Program-made: the position numbers and the translations under genes | Notes under the pieces: generated by a model | Databases searched by the model: none | Told to the model about the DNA's origin: nothing | What the model saw: the letters and a program-made list of their open reading frames with translations, nothing else | Assembly (NCBI GenBank): GCA_934667065.1 | Contig: CAKULD010000011.1 | Coordinates: 1-54,261, forward strand | DNA: 54,261 nucleotides | Direction of reading: 5' to 3' | Source of the DNA: an uncultured Collinsella sp. | GTDB taxonomy: Bacteria; Actinomycetota; Coriobacteriia; Coriobacteriales; Coriobacteriaceae | Shown: positions 1 to 8,570 of the stretch, one piece after another | How positions within the stretch are numbered: position 1 is the first letter of the stretch | Layout: the number at the start of each line of letters is the position of its first letter

Positions 1-72
1 TTTGGTTCGGAATAGTGTAGTGCTGGCGGTCTATCTCTTGTTTTCGGTTGCTTGCTTCCTTACCGTACATGA

Positions 73-561
73 GCATTCGAACATGGGTTCACGACACTTG
101 AAACGGAGGACATGCTTTCCGAAACAGGTTTTGCGGAGAGCAAGCATGTCAAGCCGGGTTCAACACTTGTAACTTGCATAGCCTCTCTTGGAAAAATTGC
201 ATTCGCGCAAAAGGAGGGCGCATGCAACCAACAAATCAACGTCATTCCTCCTACGGAAGATATGAACAGTAGATTTGTTTTCCATTATTGCTGTTCAACA
301 TGGTTTCAAAGCGTCTTATGGAAAAAGGCCAACCACTCAAACGTGCCGAATCTTAGTTTGGCGGGTTTTAACACGATTGAGATCCCCGTTCCTTCCCTCG
401 AGACCCAGCGGAAGGCCGTTGATATCCTCGACCGCTTCGACGCCCTCACGACCTCGCTCACCGACGGCCTCCCCGCCGAGATCGAGGCGCGCCGGTCGCA
501 ATATGAGTACTATCGCGACCGCCTACTTGATTTTCCGCACAAAGGAAGTGTTGCTGTGTGA
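73..561 (+). pseudogene. hsdS: 3' fragment of a type I restriction specificity subunit
   Basis: The open frame runs from the in-frame stop at 70-72 to the TGA at 559-561; the first ATG is at 112. Its product reads like the end of the second target-recognition domain of HsdS followed by the conserved helical spacer: a GSTLVTCIASLGKIA stretch, a CNQQIN motif, then an IPVPSLETQRKAVDIL segment and a YRDRLL end. HsdS gives sequence specificity to the HsdR2M2S complex. A full subunit is about 400 residues; only about 160 are open here, and the first 72 bases hold in-frame stops with no HsdS-like sequence in the other frames. It is therefore a truncated gene or a silent half-cassette of an hsdS recombination locus. 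It overlaps the next gene by 4 bases (GTGA), so it still sits in the operon. Confidence 0.8.
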
Positions 562-998
562 AAACAGTTGCATTGAGATTCGCGGAGAACTTCGCTCCCG
601 AATGCGGGACGATCGCCGCGCATAAGCAGGTCCTCGATAGCCTCGGCTCCGTCTGGTATGGCAAGCTGGGAAGCTCTATGTCGAAAGCCGTCTGCGACTC
701 CATCCTGGGTGGTTACGACCCGAGAATCCTCTTGATCCATGGCGGCGGCACTGACCGCTGGTGGCTCCATATCGACGCCATAAGCAGGGAGCTTCCGCCG
801 TACGGGTCTTATCCTGAGTACTATGGCGAACTGGCCGATAGGATGGGGTGTTGGCTCCATGTCCGTCGTTTCGAGAAAGCCGATTCGAAGGTCATGTCGA
901 AGTGCGTAGTGGCGTCTTCCGGCAAGCCGCTGTCGCTTGCATCCCGCAGGAGCATGTCCCCCTACTTCATCATCGACTACCAAGAGGAGTCCTCGTGA
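558..998 (+). CDS. Conserved hypothetical protein of the type I RM operon (146 aa)
   Basis: The GTG start at 558 overlaps the hsdS stop (GTGA), with AAAGGAAG upstream. The stop overlaps the hsdR GTG start in the same way at 995-998, so translation is coupled on both sides. The product is soluble and has no signal peptide. It begins MKTVALRFAENFAP and carries GTIAAHKQ, VWYGKLGS and ILLIHGG segments with several aromatic residues (WWLHID, YYGELADRMGCWLHV). From memory, proteins of this type occur between specificity and restriction subunits of other type I systems, but I know of no biochemical role. A regulatory, chaperone or accessory role in restriction is inference from position only. Confidence 0.7.
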   Translation: MKTVALRFAENFAPECGTIAAHKQVLDSLGSVWYGKLGSSMSKAVCDSILGGYDPRILLIHGGGTDRWWLHIDAISRELPPYGSYPEYYGELADRMGCWLHVRRFEKADSKVMSKCVVASSGKPLSLASRRSMSPYFIIDYQEESS

Positions 999-3900
999 CG
1001 ATAATCGATTCCATCGGCGGCGCGACCGCGCCGTCCTATTCGGTGCTGCTCGAGGGCCCCGAGTCCACGGTCTGCGCCGAGGCTCCGATCGCGGCGCATG
1101 ACTCGACCGCCTACCAGTCCGAGGCCGAGCTCGAGGACGAGCTGATCGCGCAGCTGGTCGAGCAGGGCTACGAGTACGCCGACATCACCGACGAGGCCGC
1201 GCTCATCGCGAACCTGCGAGCGCGCATCGAGCGGCTGAACGGCTTCGCCTTCACCGACCCGGACTGGGAGCGCTTCTTCCGCACCCACGTCGCCGCCGAG
1301 ACCGACGGCATCGTGGAGAAGACGCGCCGCATCCAGCAGGCGCCGGTCATCGACTTCACGCTCGACGACGGCACGATCCGCAACGTCATGCTGCTCGACC
1401 GCGACCACATCTACCGGAACTCCTTGCAGGTCCTGAACCAGTACGCCACCAGCGCCGGCGCCCACGACAACCGATACGACGTCACGATCCTCGTCAACGG
1501 CCTTCCGCTCGTGCATATCGAGCTCAAGCGCCGTGGCGTCGAGCTCCGCCAGGCGTTCGACCAGATCGAGCGCTACCAGCGCGAGAGCTTCTGGTCCGGC
1601 ACCGGGCTTTTCGAGTACGTGCAGGTCTTCGTCATCTCGAACGGGCGGCACACCAAGTACTACTCCAACACCACGCGCTGGCAGAAGACCCGCGAGGGCG
1701 GATCCAAGAAGAAGTCCTCGGCCTCCTACCAGTTCACGAGCTGGTGGACCGACGCCTCAAACCGCCGCATCGCCGACCTGGTGCCGTTCGCCGCAACGTT
1801 CTTGGCCAAGGGAACGCTGCTCATGGTGCTCACGCACTACTGCGTGCTCGACGTCACCGACACGCTGCTCGTGATGAGGCCCTACCAGATCTGCGCCTGC
1901 GAGTGCATCCTCAACCGCATCCTCGTCTCCGAGTACGACCGCTCGCGCCTGGGCACGCTCGCAGCCGGCGGCTACATCTGGCACACGACCGGCTCGGGCA
2001 AGACGCTCACCAGCTTCAAGACCGCGCAGCTGGCGTCCAAGATGGAGGGCGTCGAGAAGGTGCTGTTCGTCGTGGACCGCAAGGACCTCGACTACCAGAC
2101 TATGAAGGAGTACGATAAGTTCCAGAAGGGCGCCGTCAACGGCTCCAGGAACACCCGGGCGCTGGCCGCCAACCTCGCCTCGGACGCGCCGGACAGGCGC
2201 ATCTGCGTGACCACCATCCAGAAGCTCTCGAGCTACCTCAAGCACCCGGACCTTTCGCGCAAGGTGCTCGACAGGCACACCGTCTTCATCTTCGACGAGT
2301 GCCACCGAAGCCAGTTCGGCAAGATGCACACCGCCATCACCAAGTCGTTCAGGAACTACCACCTGTTCGGCTTCACCGGCACGCCCATCTTCGCCGAGAA
2401 CGCGGGCAGCGGCACCGACCCCGACCTGCGCACGACCGCGCAGGCCTTCGGCGACCGCCTGCACACCTATACGGTCGTGGGGGCGATCTCTGACGGCAAC
2501 GTCCTTCCCTTCAAGATCGACTACGTCTCGACCTTCAGGCGCAAGGATACCGGCGAGGACGTGAAGGTGGAGGCCATCGACACCGACACCGCCTGGCAGA
2601 ACCCCGTGCGCATGCACAACGTCGCCACCTACATCCTCGAGCACTTCGACCAGAAGACCAAGCGGGACGGCGCGGCCTACACCGTCGGCGACCGCGTGCG
2701 CCGCGGCTTCAACTCGATCCTCGCGTGCGACTCCATCAAGAGCGCCGAGAGCTACTACCGCATCCTGCGGGAGATGATAGGCCAGCGCGAGGGCTGTAAT
2801 CTCAAGGTCGCGACCATCTTCAGCTTCGCGCCAAACGGGGCCGACGACGACCCGAACGGCTTCATCGACGACGAGGACATCGACGCCTCCGAGATGCCGC
2901 AGGCCGACCGCGAGTTCCTTGACGGGGCCATCGCCGACTACAACGCCATGTTCAAGACATCGTTTTCCACCGACGCGGAGGGCTTCGACGGCTACTACAA
3001 GGACGTCTCGCGCCGCATGAAGGGCGAGGACGTGGACGGCAAGCCGCTGCCCGCGGCGGAGTGCCTCGATATGCTCATCGTCGTCAACATGTTCCTCACC
3101 GGCTTCGACGCCAAGACGCTCAACACCCTGTGGGTCGACAAGAACCTGAAGATGCACGGCCTCATCCAGGCGTTCTCGCGCACGAACCGCATCCTCAACT
3201 CCGTCAAGTCGTTCGGCAACATCGTGTGCTTCCGCAACCTCGCCGAGCGGGTCGACGAGGCGATCAGCCTGTTCGGCGACCCCGAGGCGGGCGGCATCGT
3301 CATCCTCAAGGCCTACGACGAGTACTTCCGGGAGTATGCCGAGAAGCTCGCCTACATCCGCCTGCACTACCCGCTCGACGGCATCGACGTCCTCATGACC
3401 GACGAGCAGAAGCGCGACTTCGTGAACGCCTTCTCGGCGGTGCTGCGCGTGCGCAACATCCTCGCGAGCTTCGACGCCTTCGAGGACGACGACCCCGCGA
3501 GCGCCCGCGAGCTTCAGGACTACCAGAGCGAGTACCTCGCCGTGCGCGACGAGATGCGCGACCGCGAGCGCTCCGAGAAGGAGTCCATCGCCGAGGACCT
3601 CGTCTTCGAGATGGAGCTCGTCCGCCAGGTGGAGATCAACATCGACTACATCCTCATACTCGTCGAGCAGCGCCACGGCGACCACGTGAAGGACAGGGAG
3701 ATCGCGGCGCGGATCATGTCCTCGGTGGCGGCGTCGCCCGAGCTGCGCGACAAGTCCGAGCTCATCGAGCGGTTCCTCGAGATCGCAGGCTTCGGGGAGG
3801 CGGACGCCCAGTTCGACATCGACCCTGCCGCGCCCGAGTCCGAGCGCCACGACGCCGTCGAGCGCAACTGGCGCAAGTTCGTGGCCGACTCCATGGAGGA

Positions 3901-4159
3901 CGAGATGGCGGGCATCATCGAGGCCGAGAGGCTGAAGGCGGAGCCCACACGCGACCTCATGCACGAGGCGTTCGAGGTCGGCGGCGTGCCTCAGGAGGGA
4001 ACGGCGGTGACGAGGGTCATGCCGCCCGGCTCGCGCTTCGGCGCGAAGGCCGAGGCGAGGGACAGGCAGCGCCACCGCGTGACCGACCTGCTGTCCGGGT
4101 TCTACCGCAAGTACCGCAGCCTGACCGCCCACTACCCAATCGAGCTTCCCGAGGACTAA
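995..4159 (+). CDS. hsdR: Type I restriction enzyme R subunit (1054 aa)
   Basis: HsdR is the motor and nuclease subunit that translocates and cleaves unmodified DNA. The start is the GTG at 995, preceded by AAGAGGAG and overlapping the previous stop; the longer open frame upstream is not HsdR-like. The N-terminal PD-(D/E)xK nuclease is visible: RYD with D162, ELK with E176 and K178, and the QxxxY-type motif at residues 190-194. The superfamily 2 helicase motor follows: Walker A TTGSGKT at 331-337, DECH at 434-437 and a FGFTGTP motif III. The acidic helical C terminus probably docks on the methylase. Length is normal and no key residue is missing, so it looks functional. hsdM is not in the window and should lie upstream. 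Confidence 0.95.
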   Translation: MTIIDSIGGATAPSYSVLLEGPESTVCAEAPIAAHDSTAYQSEAELEDELIAQLVEQGYEYADITDEAALIANLRARIERLNGFAFTDPDWERFFRTHVAAETDGIVEKTRRIQQAPVIDFTLDDGTIRNVMLLDRDHIYRNSLQVLNQYATSAGAHDNRYDVTILVNGLPLVHIELKRRGVELRQAFDQIERYQRESFWSGTGLFEYVQVFVISNGRHTKYYSNTTRWQKTREGGSKKKSSASYQFTSWWTDASNRRIADLVPFAATFLAKGTLLMVLTHYCVLDVTDTLLVMRPYQICACECILNRILVSEYDRSRLGTLAAGGYIWHTTGSGKTLTSFKTAQLASKMEGVEKVLFVVDRKDLDYQTMKEYDKFQKGAVNGSRNTRALAANLASDAPDRRICVTTIQKLSSYLKHPDLSRKVLDRHTVFIFDECHRSQFGKMHTAITKSFRNYHLFGFTGTPIFAENAGSGTDPDLRTTAQAFGDRLHTYTVVGAISDGNVLPFKIDYVSTFRRKDTGEDVKVEAIDTDTAWQNPVRMHNVATYILEHFDQKTKRDGAAYTVGDRVRRGFNSILACDSIKSAESYYRILREMIGQREGCNLKVATIFSFAPNGADDDPNGFIDDEDIDASEMPQADREFLDGAIADYNAMFKTSFSTDAEGFDGYYKDVSRRMKGEDVDGKPLPAAECLDMLIVVNMFLTGFDAKTLNTLWVDKNLKMHGLIQAFSRTNRILNSVKSFGNIVCFRNLAERVDEAISLFGDPEAGGIVILKAYDEYFREYAEKLAYIRLHYPLDGIDVLMTDEQKRDFVNAFSAVLRVRNILASFDAFEDDDPASARELQDYQSEYLAVRDEMRDRERSEKESIAEDLVFEMELVRQVEINIDYILILVEQRHGDHVKDREIAARIMSSVAASPELRDKSELIERFLEIAGFGEADAQFDIDPAAPESERHDAVERNWRKFVADSMEDEMAGIIEAERLKAEPTRDLMHEAFEVGGVPQEGTAVTRVMPPGSRFGAKAEARDRQRHRVTDLLSGFYRKYRSLTAHYPIELPED

Positions 4160-4171
4160 AAAGACAGCATG

Positions 4172-4213
4172 TAGGCCCTAATGATTCGCATTATATTGAA
4201 TCATTAGGGCCTA
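4172..4213 (+). terminator. Hairpin after hsdR, probable terminator
   Basis: Perfect 16-bp arms (4172-4187 and 4198-4213) with a 10-base loop lie 12 bases after the hsdR stop. The T tract after the stem is weak, so this is a probable rather than certain intrinsic terminator. Confidence 0.55.
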
Positions 4214-4265
4214 TTCCTGAGTTCAAGAAATCATGACTATATTCTAGGAAGGACATCTGCCTTAA

Positions 4266-4958
4266 TCAAAATGCTCTCCTGCAAACTAAAACGCTGCGGT
4301 ATCGATCACCGCCAATCGCGGAAGAGCATGTCACCAAAGTGATAACAGAGTCAGACCCAGCGGAATCTGACTTCGCGCTAGCGTGCTCGGACAAAGAATT
4401 AAGCCAGGCATTGAAGTCTGACTCTCCAGCAAAGTCAAATCGTAGAAGCAAATCAAATTTTTTAGGCACTCTCAAGCCAAGCAACGGCCTATAGCGAGTG
4501 GTATTCCCATTTGCGCTCGTGAATGTCACGGCTCCGATATTTGCAAAACAATCCGTCCGATAACAATTCTGGAGCTCGGTAAAGCCAAGGTTTCCATATC
4601 CCATGTTATGGGCGTACACGAGCATATTCGTACTTGATGGCGATGAGCCTTCAGCTAAAAACGGACACCCGGAGAATGACGGCAAGCGATCGAAACCGTG
4701 ATTGAGGTAGAAACCGTTAGGGTCACCCTGGCGGCATGAGACAACTGGAGTTGAAATCGAGGTCCCTTCGACCGTAAGCCAACCGGCATAGTCCGGGTTC
4801 TCATCTTTTAGAGACGCGCCGCCGTCTGCTTGCGCTTTCTGCTCAGCCGCATTTGCGACATGTTGCGAGCTCCTGCTTGATGCGACTGCACCAACGGCAC
4901 AGACAATATGGACGCAAGGGCTTTTTTCCTTCCAAAAAAACAGGGTTAGAAATTGACC
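4266..4958 (-). pseudogene. Class B sortase lacking a usable start codon
   Basis: The minus-strand frame is open from the TGA at 4959-4961 to its stop at 4266. Read throughout, it is clearly a sortase B-type transpeptidase: GWLTVEGTSISTPVV, then FYLNHGF, then LVYAHNMGYGN with the catalytic His, then ITLVTCSS with the catalytic Cys, and GGDRYRSVLV with the catalytic Arg. No ATG, GTG or TTG lies between the upstream stop and the TTG at 4683-4685, which would remove the first beta strands. The N-terminal membrane anchor is cut short where the palindrome array at 4942-5124 begins. The C terminus is intact. It is most likely a 5'-truncated pseudogene; a start at CTG 4941-4943 cannot be excluded. 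Confidence 0.7.
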
Positions 4959-5124
4959 TCATGTCAATTTCTAACCCTAGAAAGGATTGACTTCACGTCG
5001 ATAAAAATTGACTTCATGTCAATTTCGGTTGACTTCATGTCAATTTAAACCCACCCTCAAAAGGGGGCATCCAATCCTGGATATTCGCAGGTAGACAAAT
5101 TGCAAAATAGACTTCATGTCAATT
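4942..5124. repeat. Array of five palindromic TTGACNTCATGTCAA-like elements
   Basis: Five copies of a dyad-symmetric element sit at 4952-4970, 4986-5002 (degenerate), 5005-5025, 5029-5046 and 5107-5124. The core is TTGAC-(C/T)TCAT-GTCAA. The first copy is embedded in a perfect 16-bp inverted repeat, arms 4942-4957 and 4963-4978. All copies keep the same orientation of the asymmetric centre. This could be an operator array for a dimeric regulator, or a small repeat that landed on the 5' end of the sortase frame. No regulator gene is adjacent. Confidence 0.7.
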
Positions 5125-5473
5125 CCCCTTTTATATAGATATATAAGTTATAGAAATAGGTGTGGTCTGCTGAAGCGTCAAAAAGGCCGCCCCACCACAG
5201 CACCATTCAGTTGGTCCTTCAACCCGCGCCCGAAGCTCGCGTTCAACGCCCTTCCGACAGCCTGGGGCTAGGTATGGAGCCCCTACGGCTGTTGAAAGCG
5301 CGCAGAACGCTCGCACTCATTCGGGCCGTCCCCCTGCTCCTTCGGATGGATGGACGGACGCATCAACAACGATCCATCCGTCCGACCATCGGGACGCTAT
5401 GTCCCTCTACGGACAGGTCAGAATTATGGAATCCACGTGATTTGAGGGGTACCGTTTTTGGTACTCGCGGGGT
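5125..5473. other. Non-coding stretch, no gene recognised
   Basis: I see no convincing gene in the interval between the palindrome array and the tRNA-Lys terminator; the open frame at 5160-5510 has low-complexity composition unlike a protein. An imperfect inverted repeat lies near 5342-5384 (GGATGGATGGACGG against CCATCCGTCC). Near 5447-5475 GGGGTAC occurs twice, around a GTACC/GGTAC dyad. It may be the decayed end of the restriction island next to the tRNA gene. Confidence 0.4.
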
Positions 5474-5474
5474 A

Positions 5475-5513
5475 CAAAAAGAAAAAGGTCAGAGACGACA
5501 CCGTCTCTGACCT
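5475..5513 (-). terminator. Intrinsic terminator of tRNA-Lys
   Basis: On the minus strand a perfect 12-bp stem (5502-5513 with 5486-5497, 4-base loop) is followed by TTTTTCTTTTT. It begins 10 bases past the tRNA CCA end. Confidence 0.85.
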
Positions 5514-5523
5514 GCGTAAACTA

Positions 5524-5599
5524 TGGTGGGCCGTCAGGGGTTCGAACCCTGGACCTTGGGATTAAAAGTCCCCTGCTCTGCCAACTGAGCTAACGGCCC
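5524..5599 (-). tRNA. tRNA-Lys(TTT)
   Basis: The 76-base minus-strand gene folds as a complete tRNA with a GGGCCGT/ACGGCCC acceptor stem, a GGTTCGAACCC T arm and an encoded CCA. The anticodon loop CTTTTAA gives anticodon TTT, which reads lysine AAA and AAG. It has its own promoter inside the end of the aminopeptidase gene and a terminator immediately after. Confidence 0.95.
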
Positions 5600-5608
5600 G
5601 CGGGTGGC

Positions 5609-5637
5609 ATTGTACCACGGTCTGGGACTATTCCCAA
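5609..5637 (-). promoter_or_regulatory. Promoter of tRNA-Lys
   Basis: On the minus strand TTGGGA (5632-5637) and TACAAT (5609-5614) are separated by 17 bases. The -10 box ends 9 bases before the first tRNA base. The -35 box overlaps the 3' end of the upstream aminopeptidase gene. Confidence 0.65.
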
Positions 5638-6908
5638 CTCCATTGGCCGTTCTGGAAAATCACAACTTCACGTCCATCAGGCGTAATGCCCGTAATATCG
5701 ATGTCGTCCGTGCCGATCATAAAGTCGACATGCGTGCTCGAAACGTTGACGCCATGCTCCAGAAGCTCCTCTTTGGACATATCATATCCGCCCTCGATGC
5801 ACTCGGGGAAGCCGACACCCAGCGCAAGGTGGCAGCTGGCGTTCTCGTCATAGAGCGTGTCATAGAACAGGATGCCGCTTTCGCGAATCGGCGTGTTCTT
5901 GGAAATGAGCGCGACCTCGCCCAAATGAGCAGCGCCCTCGTCAGTTTCGATAATGCTTGCCAGCGTCGCCTTGCCCATGCGGGCGCCATAATCCACCACG
6001 CGACCGTTCTCGAACTTAATCCAAAAATCGTCGACCTTGTTGCCGTGGTGAATGAGCGGCATGGCGGAATAGACGATTCCATCAGCACGCATTCGATCGG
6101 GCGACGTAAAGACCTCCTCAGTAGGAATGTTGGGAAAGAAGGGATGACCGTCGGGCGTCTCGCCTTTGCCGCCGGCCCACTCATGGCCCTTCGTCATGCC
6201 GATTACCAGATCGGTTCCATTCGAAGCGGTATAGCGCAGGCAGTCAAAACGGCTATCGTTCAGGAAGCGCAGATTCTTTTCGAACGCAGCGTCGTGGAGC
6301 TCCCAGTCGCTCTCCGGATCCTGGCCATCGGCACGAGCGGTGTGCAGGATCGCGTTCCACAGCTTGTAGATTGCGACCTCATCCGGATCGCCCGAGAACA
6401 CCTCGCGCGCCCAGGCAACAACCGGCGCACCGGCGATGCACCACGGGTTGATGTTGTAATCCAGTCCGCGGCGGAACACCTTGCACTGCGTGTTCCTCGC
6501 CTTGGATGCGGCGGCGGGCTTGGCAGGATCGATGCCCTTGAGAGCCGCGGGGTCCGCACCCTCGATAAAGATAAAGCAGGCGCCGTCCTGGGCCAGGGAA
6601 TCCAGCTGCAGGCGCTTCCACTCGGGCGTCTGCTCAAAATAGCTTTTCTCGACATGCTCGTACGTGAGCCTCGTCACGGCATCATCGGCCCAAATGACCG
6701 TCACGTGACCAGCGCCGGCGGCATAAGCCTCCGCGACCACCACGCGGGCAAAGGGCGCGCACTCGACCGGAGATTGAACGACAACCTCCTGGCCGGACTT
6801 GACGTTTACACCCTTGCGGACAACCAGGCGCGCATAGTTTTTTATCTTGGGCTCCAGGGCCTTCATGCCCTCAAGAGCTTCCTCGACCGTCAGGGCAGCT
6901 CGAATCAT
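5628..6908 (-). CDS. pepS: M29-family aminopeptidase (426 aa)
   Basis: This is a cytoplasmic metallo-aminopeptidase of the thermophilic M29 family (AmpS/PepS/aminopeptidase T), which removes N-terminal residues from peptides. Family features are visible: KNYARLVVRKGVNVKSGQ near the N terminus, VVVAEAYAAGAGHV, and in the C-terminal half the conserved E, H, Y and D clusters (ASNGTDLVIG, NIPTEEVFTSPD, CHLALGVGF, STHVDFMIG). I chose the ATG at 6908 because GGAG lies 6 bases before it; the ATG at 6920 has no ribosome-binding site. It is monocistronic, with the terminator of the previous transcription unit just upstream. Confidence 0.92.
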   Translation of the reverse strand: MIRAALTVEEALEGMKALEPKIKNYARLVVRKGVNVKSGQEVVVQSPVECAPFARVVVAEAYAAGAGHVTVIWADDAVTRLTYEHVEKSYFEQTPEWKRLQLDSLAQDGACFIFIEGADPAALKGIDPAKPAAASKARNTQCKVFRRGLDYNINPWCIAGAPVVAWAREVFSGDPDEVAIYKLWNAILHTARADGQDPESDWELHDAAFEKNLRFLNDSRFDCLRYTASNGTDLVIGMTKGHEWAGGKGETPDGHPFFPNIPTEEVFTSPDRMRADGIVYSAMPLIHHGNKVDDFWIKFENGRVVDYGARMGKATLASIIETDEGAAHLGEVALISKNTPIRESGILFYDTLYDENASCHLALGVGFPECIEGGYDMSKEELLEHGVNVSSTHVDFMIGTDDIDITGITPDGREVVIFQNGQWSWE

Positions 6909-6935
6909 GTGCCACTCCATCTATCTATAGAACAG

Positions 6936-6967
6936 TAAAAAGGCGCGCCGCAAAAACGACGCGCCTT
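6936..6967 (-). terminator. Intrinsic terminator after the purC operon
   Basis: On the minus strand AAGGCGCG (6960-6967) pairs with CGCGCCTT (6940-6947) and a T run follows. It ends the purC-membrane protein unit. Confidence 0.8.
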
Positions 6968-6997
6968 ATATCTTAGCGATAAGTATGAATACAAACG

Positions 6998-7573
6998 CTA
7001 CTTCTTCTTAGAGTCCTTCTTGTCCTCCTCGGCAGCCGAACGCTCGATAAGGGCGTTGAGCTTATTGTCGGACATACCCTCGGCCTGCGTGCGATACATA
7101 TTACGCAGAGGACGGATACGCACGAAGTCGTAGATAAAGTCACCCAGAATGATGGCGTAGGACAAAACGATGCCGACCATCTGAATGGGACTGGACACCG
7201 TGCCGCCGGGAACGAAGTAGAACGAAGCCCAAATTGCCACGACGAGCACCATGCCGATGGCGAGCACGATCCACCAGATGCGGCGGCGCTTGGTGTAGTC
7301 CTCATCCTGCTTAAGAAGGATATTCGACACCGTATAGATGCGATCCTCCTTGGCGCGCTGCTTGGCCTTGCGGGCGCGCTTTTCCTCCTTGGAAAGACCC
7401 TCCAGGTTCTCACCCTTCTCGAGCTCTTTGCGGCGGGCCTTAGACGAAGCCGGCACGACGCGAACGGAGCTCGCTGCCTGGCGAGCGGGCTTGGCGGATG
7501 CGGCGGACTTGCGCGCAACCCCGGTAACCTCGTGGGATTGCGTGCGCTTGTTCGTGGCGCTACGGGTACTCAC
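6998..7573 (-). CDS. Two-TM membrane protein with basic N terminus (191 aa)
   Basis: The function is not recognised. The first 95 residues are Lys/Arg/Ala-rich and probably disordered or coiled (LSKEEKRARKAKQRAKED). Two hydrophobic segments follow at about 99-120 (WWIVLAIGMVLVVAIW) and 128-150. The tail is a short charged helix ending KKDSKKK. The GTG start directly abuts the purC stop, with GAAGGAG inside the end of purC, so it is translated with purC. The domain plan resembles a DUF3043-like actinobacterial membrane protein, but I would not assign that without a profile search. Confidence 0.8.
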   Translation of the reverse strand: MSTRSATNKRTQSHEVTGVARKSAASAKPARQAASSVRVVPASSKARRKELEKGENLEGLSKEEKRARKAKQRAKEDRIYTVSNILLKQDEDYTKRRRIWWIVLAIGMVLVVAIWASFYFVPGGTVSSPIQMVGIVLSYAIILGDFIYDFVRIRPLRNMYRTQAEGMSDNKLNALIERSAAEEDKKDSKKK

Positions 7574-8461
7574 TTATGCGTTCTCCTTCATGCTTGTGAA
7601 CTGGGAGCCCGTGATGATCTGGAAGGCCTCACGATAGCGCTCGGACGTGCCATCGATGACCTCGGCGGGCAGGTGCGGAGTCTCCCCCGTCATATCCCAG
7701 TTGGCCTTGAGCCAATTGCGGACGAATTGCTTGTCGTAGCTGGGCTGAATCTTGCCCTCCTCGTAGCTGGCGGCAGGCCAGAAACGGCTGGAGTCGGGCG
7801 TGAGGCACTCGTCGATCAGCGTGACCTGGCCATCGATGACACCGAACTCGAACTTGGTGTCGGCGATGATGATGCCACGGGTCGCCGCGTACTCGGCGGC
7901 AGCCTTGTAGATCTTGAGGGACAGATCGCGAATCTGCGTGGCGATGTCCTCGCCCACGATCTCGCAGCAACGCTCGAACGAGATGTTCTCGTCGTGGTCG
8001 CCGATCTCGGCCTTCGTGGACGGCGTGAACAGAGGCTCGGGAAGCTTAGAGGCCTCGGTCAGACCCTCGGGCAGCTGGATACCGCAAACGGTGCCGTTCT
8101 CGTCATAGGTCTTCTTGCCCGAACCGGTCAGATAGCCGCGGACGATGCACTCGATAGGAATCGTCTGGGCCTTCTTGACCAGCATGGCGCGACCAGCGAG
8201 ATAGTCACGATACTCGGCAAACTCCTCGGGGAAATCCGCCGGGTCGATGGAGACGAGATGGTTGGGGACGATGTCGGCAAACTTATCGAACCAGAATGCC
8301 GAGATGCGGTTGAGCACCTCTCCCTTAAACGGAATCTCGTCGGGAAGAATGAAGTCGAACGCAGAAATGCGGTCGGTGGCGACCATCAGCAGGTTTTCAC
8401 CGGCATCGTAGATATCACGAACCTTGCCACGGGAATCCGGACGACGCTCCATCGTTGTCAC
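7574..8461 (-). CDS. purC: SAICAR synthetase (295 aa)
   Basis: PurC joins CAIR with aspartate, using ATP, to form SAICAR in purine biosynthesis. Diagnostic stretches are DSRGKVRDIYD near the N terminus, the ATP-site segment TDRISAFDFILP, IECIVRGYLTGSG, IIIADTKFEFG and DECLTPDSSRFWP; length is typical of the longer bacterial/eukaryote-like class. Of the two possible GTG starts, the one at 8461 is 8 bases after AAGGAG; the GTG at 8470 overlaps that site and is unlikely. It is the first gene of a two-gene unit. purB lies on the same strand at 15.4 kb, but the rest of the pathway is not in the window. Confidence 0.95.
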   Translation of the reverse strand: MTTMERRPDSRGKVRDIYDAGENLLMVATDRISAFDFILPDEIPFKGEVLNRISAFWFDKFADIVPNHLVSIDPADFPEEFAEYRDYLAGRAMLVKKAQTIPIECIVRGYLTGSGKKTYDENGTVCGIQLPEGLTEASKLPEPLFTPSTKAEIGDHDENISFERCCEIVGEDIATQIRDLSLKIYKAAAEYAATRGIIIADTKFEFGVIDGQVTLIDECLTPDSSRFWPAASYEEGKIQPSYDKQFVRNWLKANWDMTGETPHLPAEVIDGTSERYREAFQIITGSQFTSMKENA

Positions 8462-8570
8462 GTGAGTCACTCCTTACCAAAATACGACAGTAATGCGGGC
8501 TCTTTCCCGCACGTTTTCGCAAACCCGGAGCGGCAGGGACGAAACCCCTCCTTCACCGAATAGCGAAAAG

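Noticed and set aside
1757..4132. 791-codon minus-strand open frame
   Set aside because: Antisense shadow of hsdR.
4942..5124. CRISPR array
   Set aside because: Units are palindromic, irregularly spaced (down to 4 bases apart) and lack unique spacers of constant length; no cas genes are near.
5160..5510. 116-codon open frame near tRNA-Lys
   Set aside because: No ribosome-binding site, no recognisable domain, and it runs into the tRNA terminator stem.
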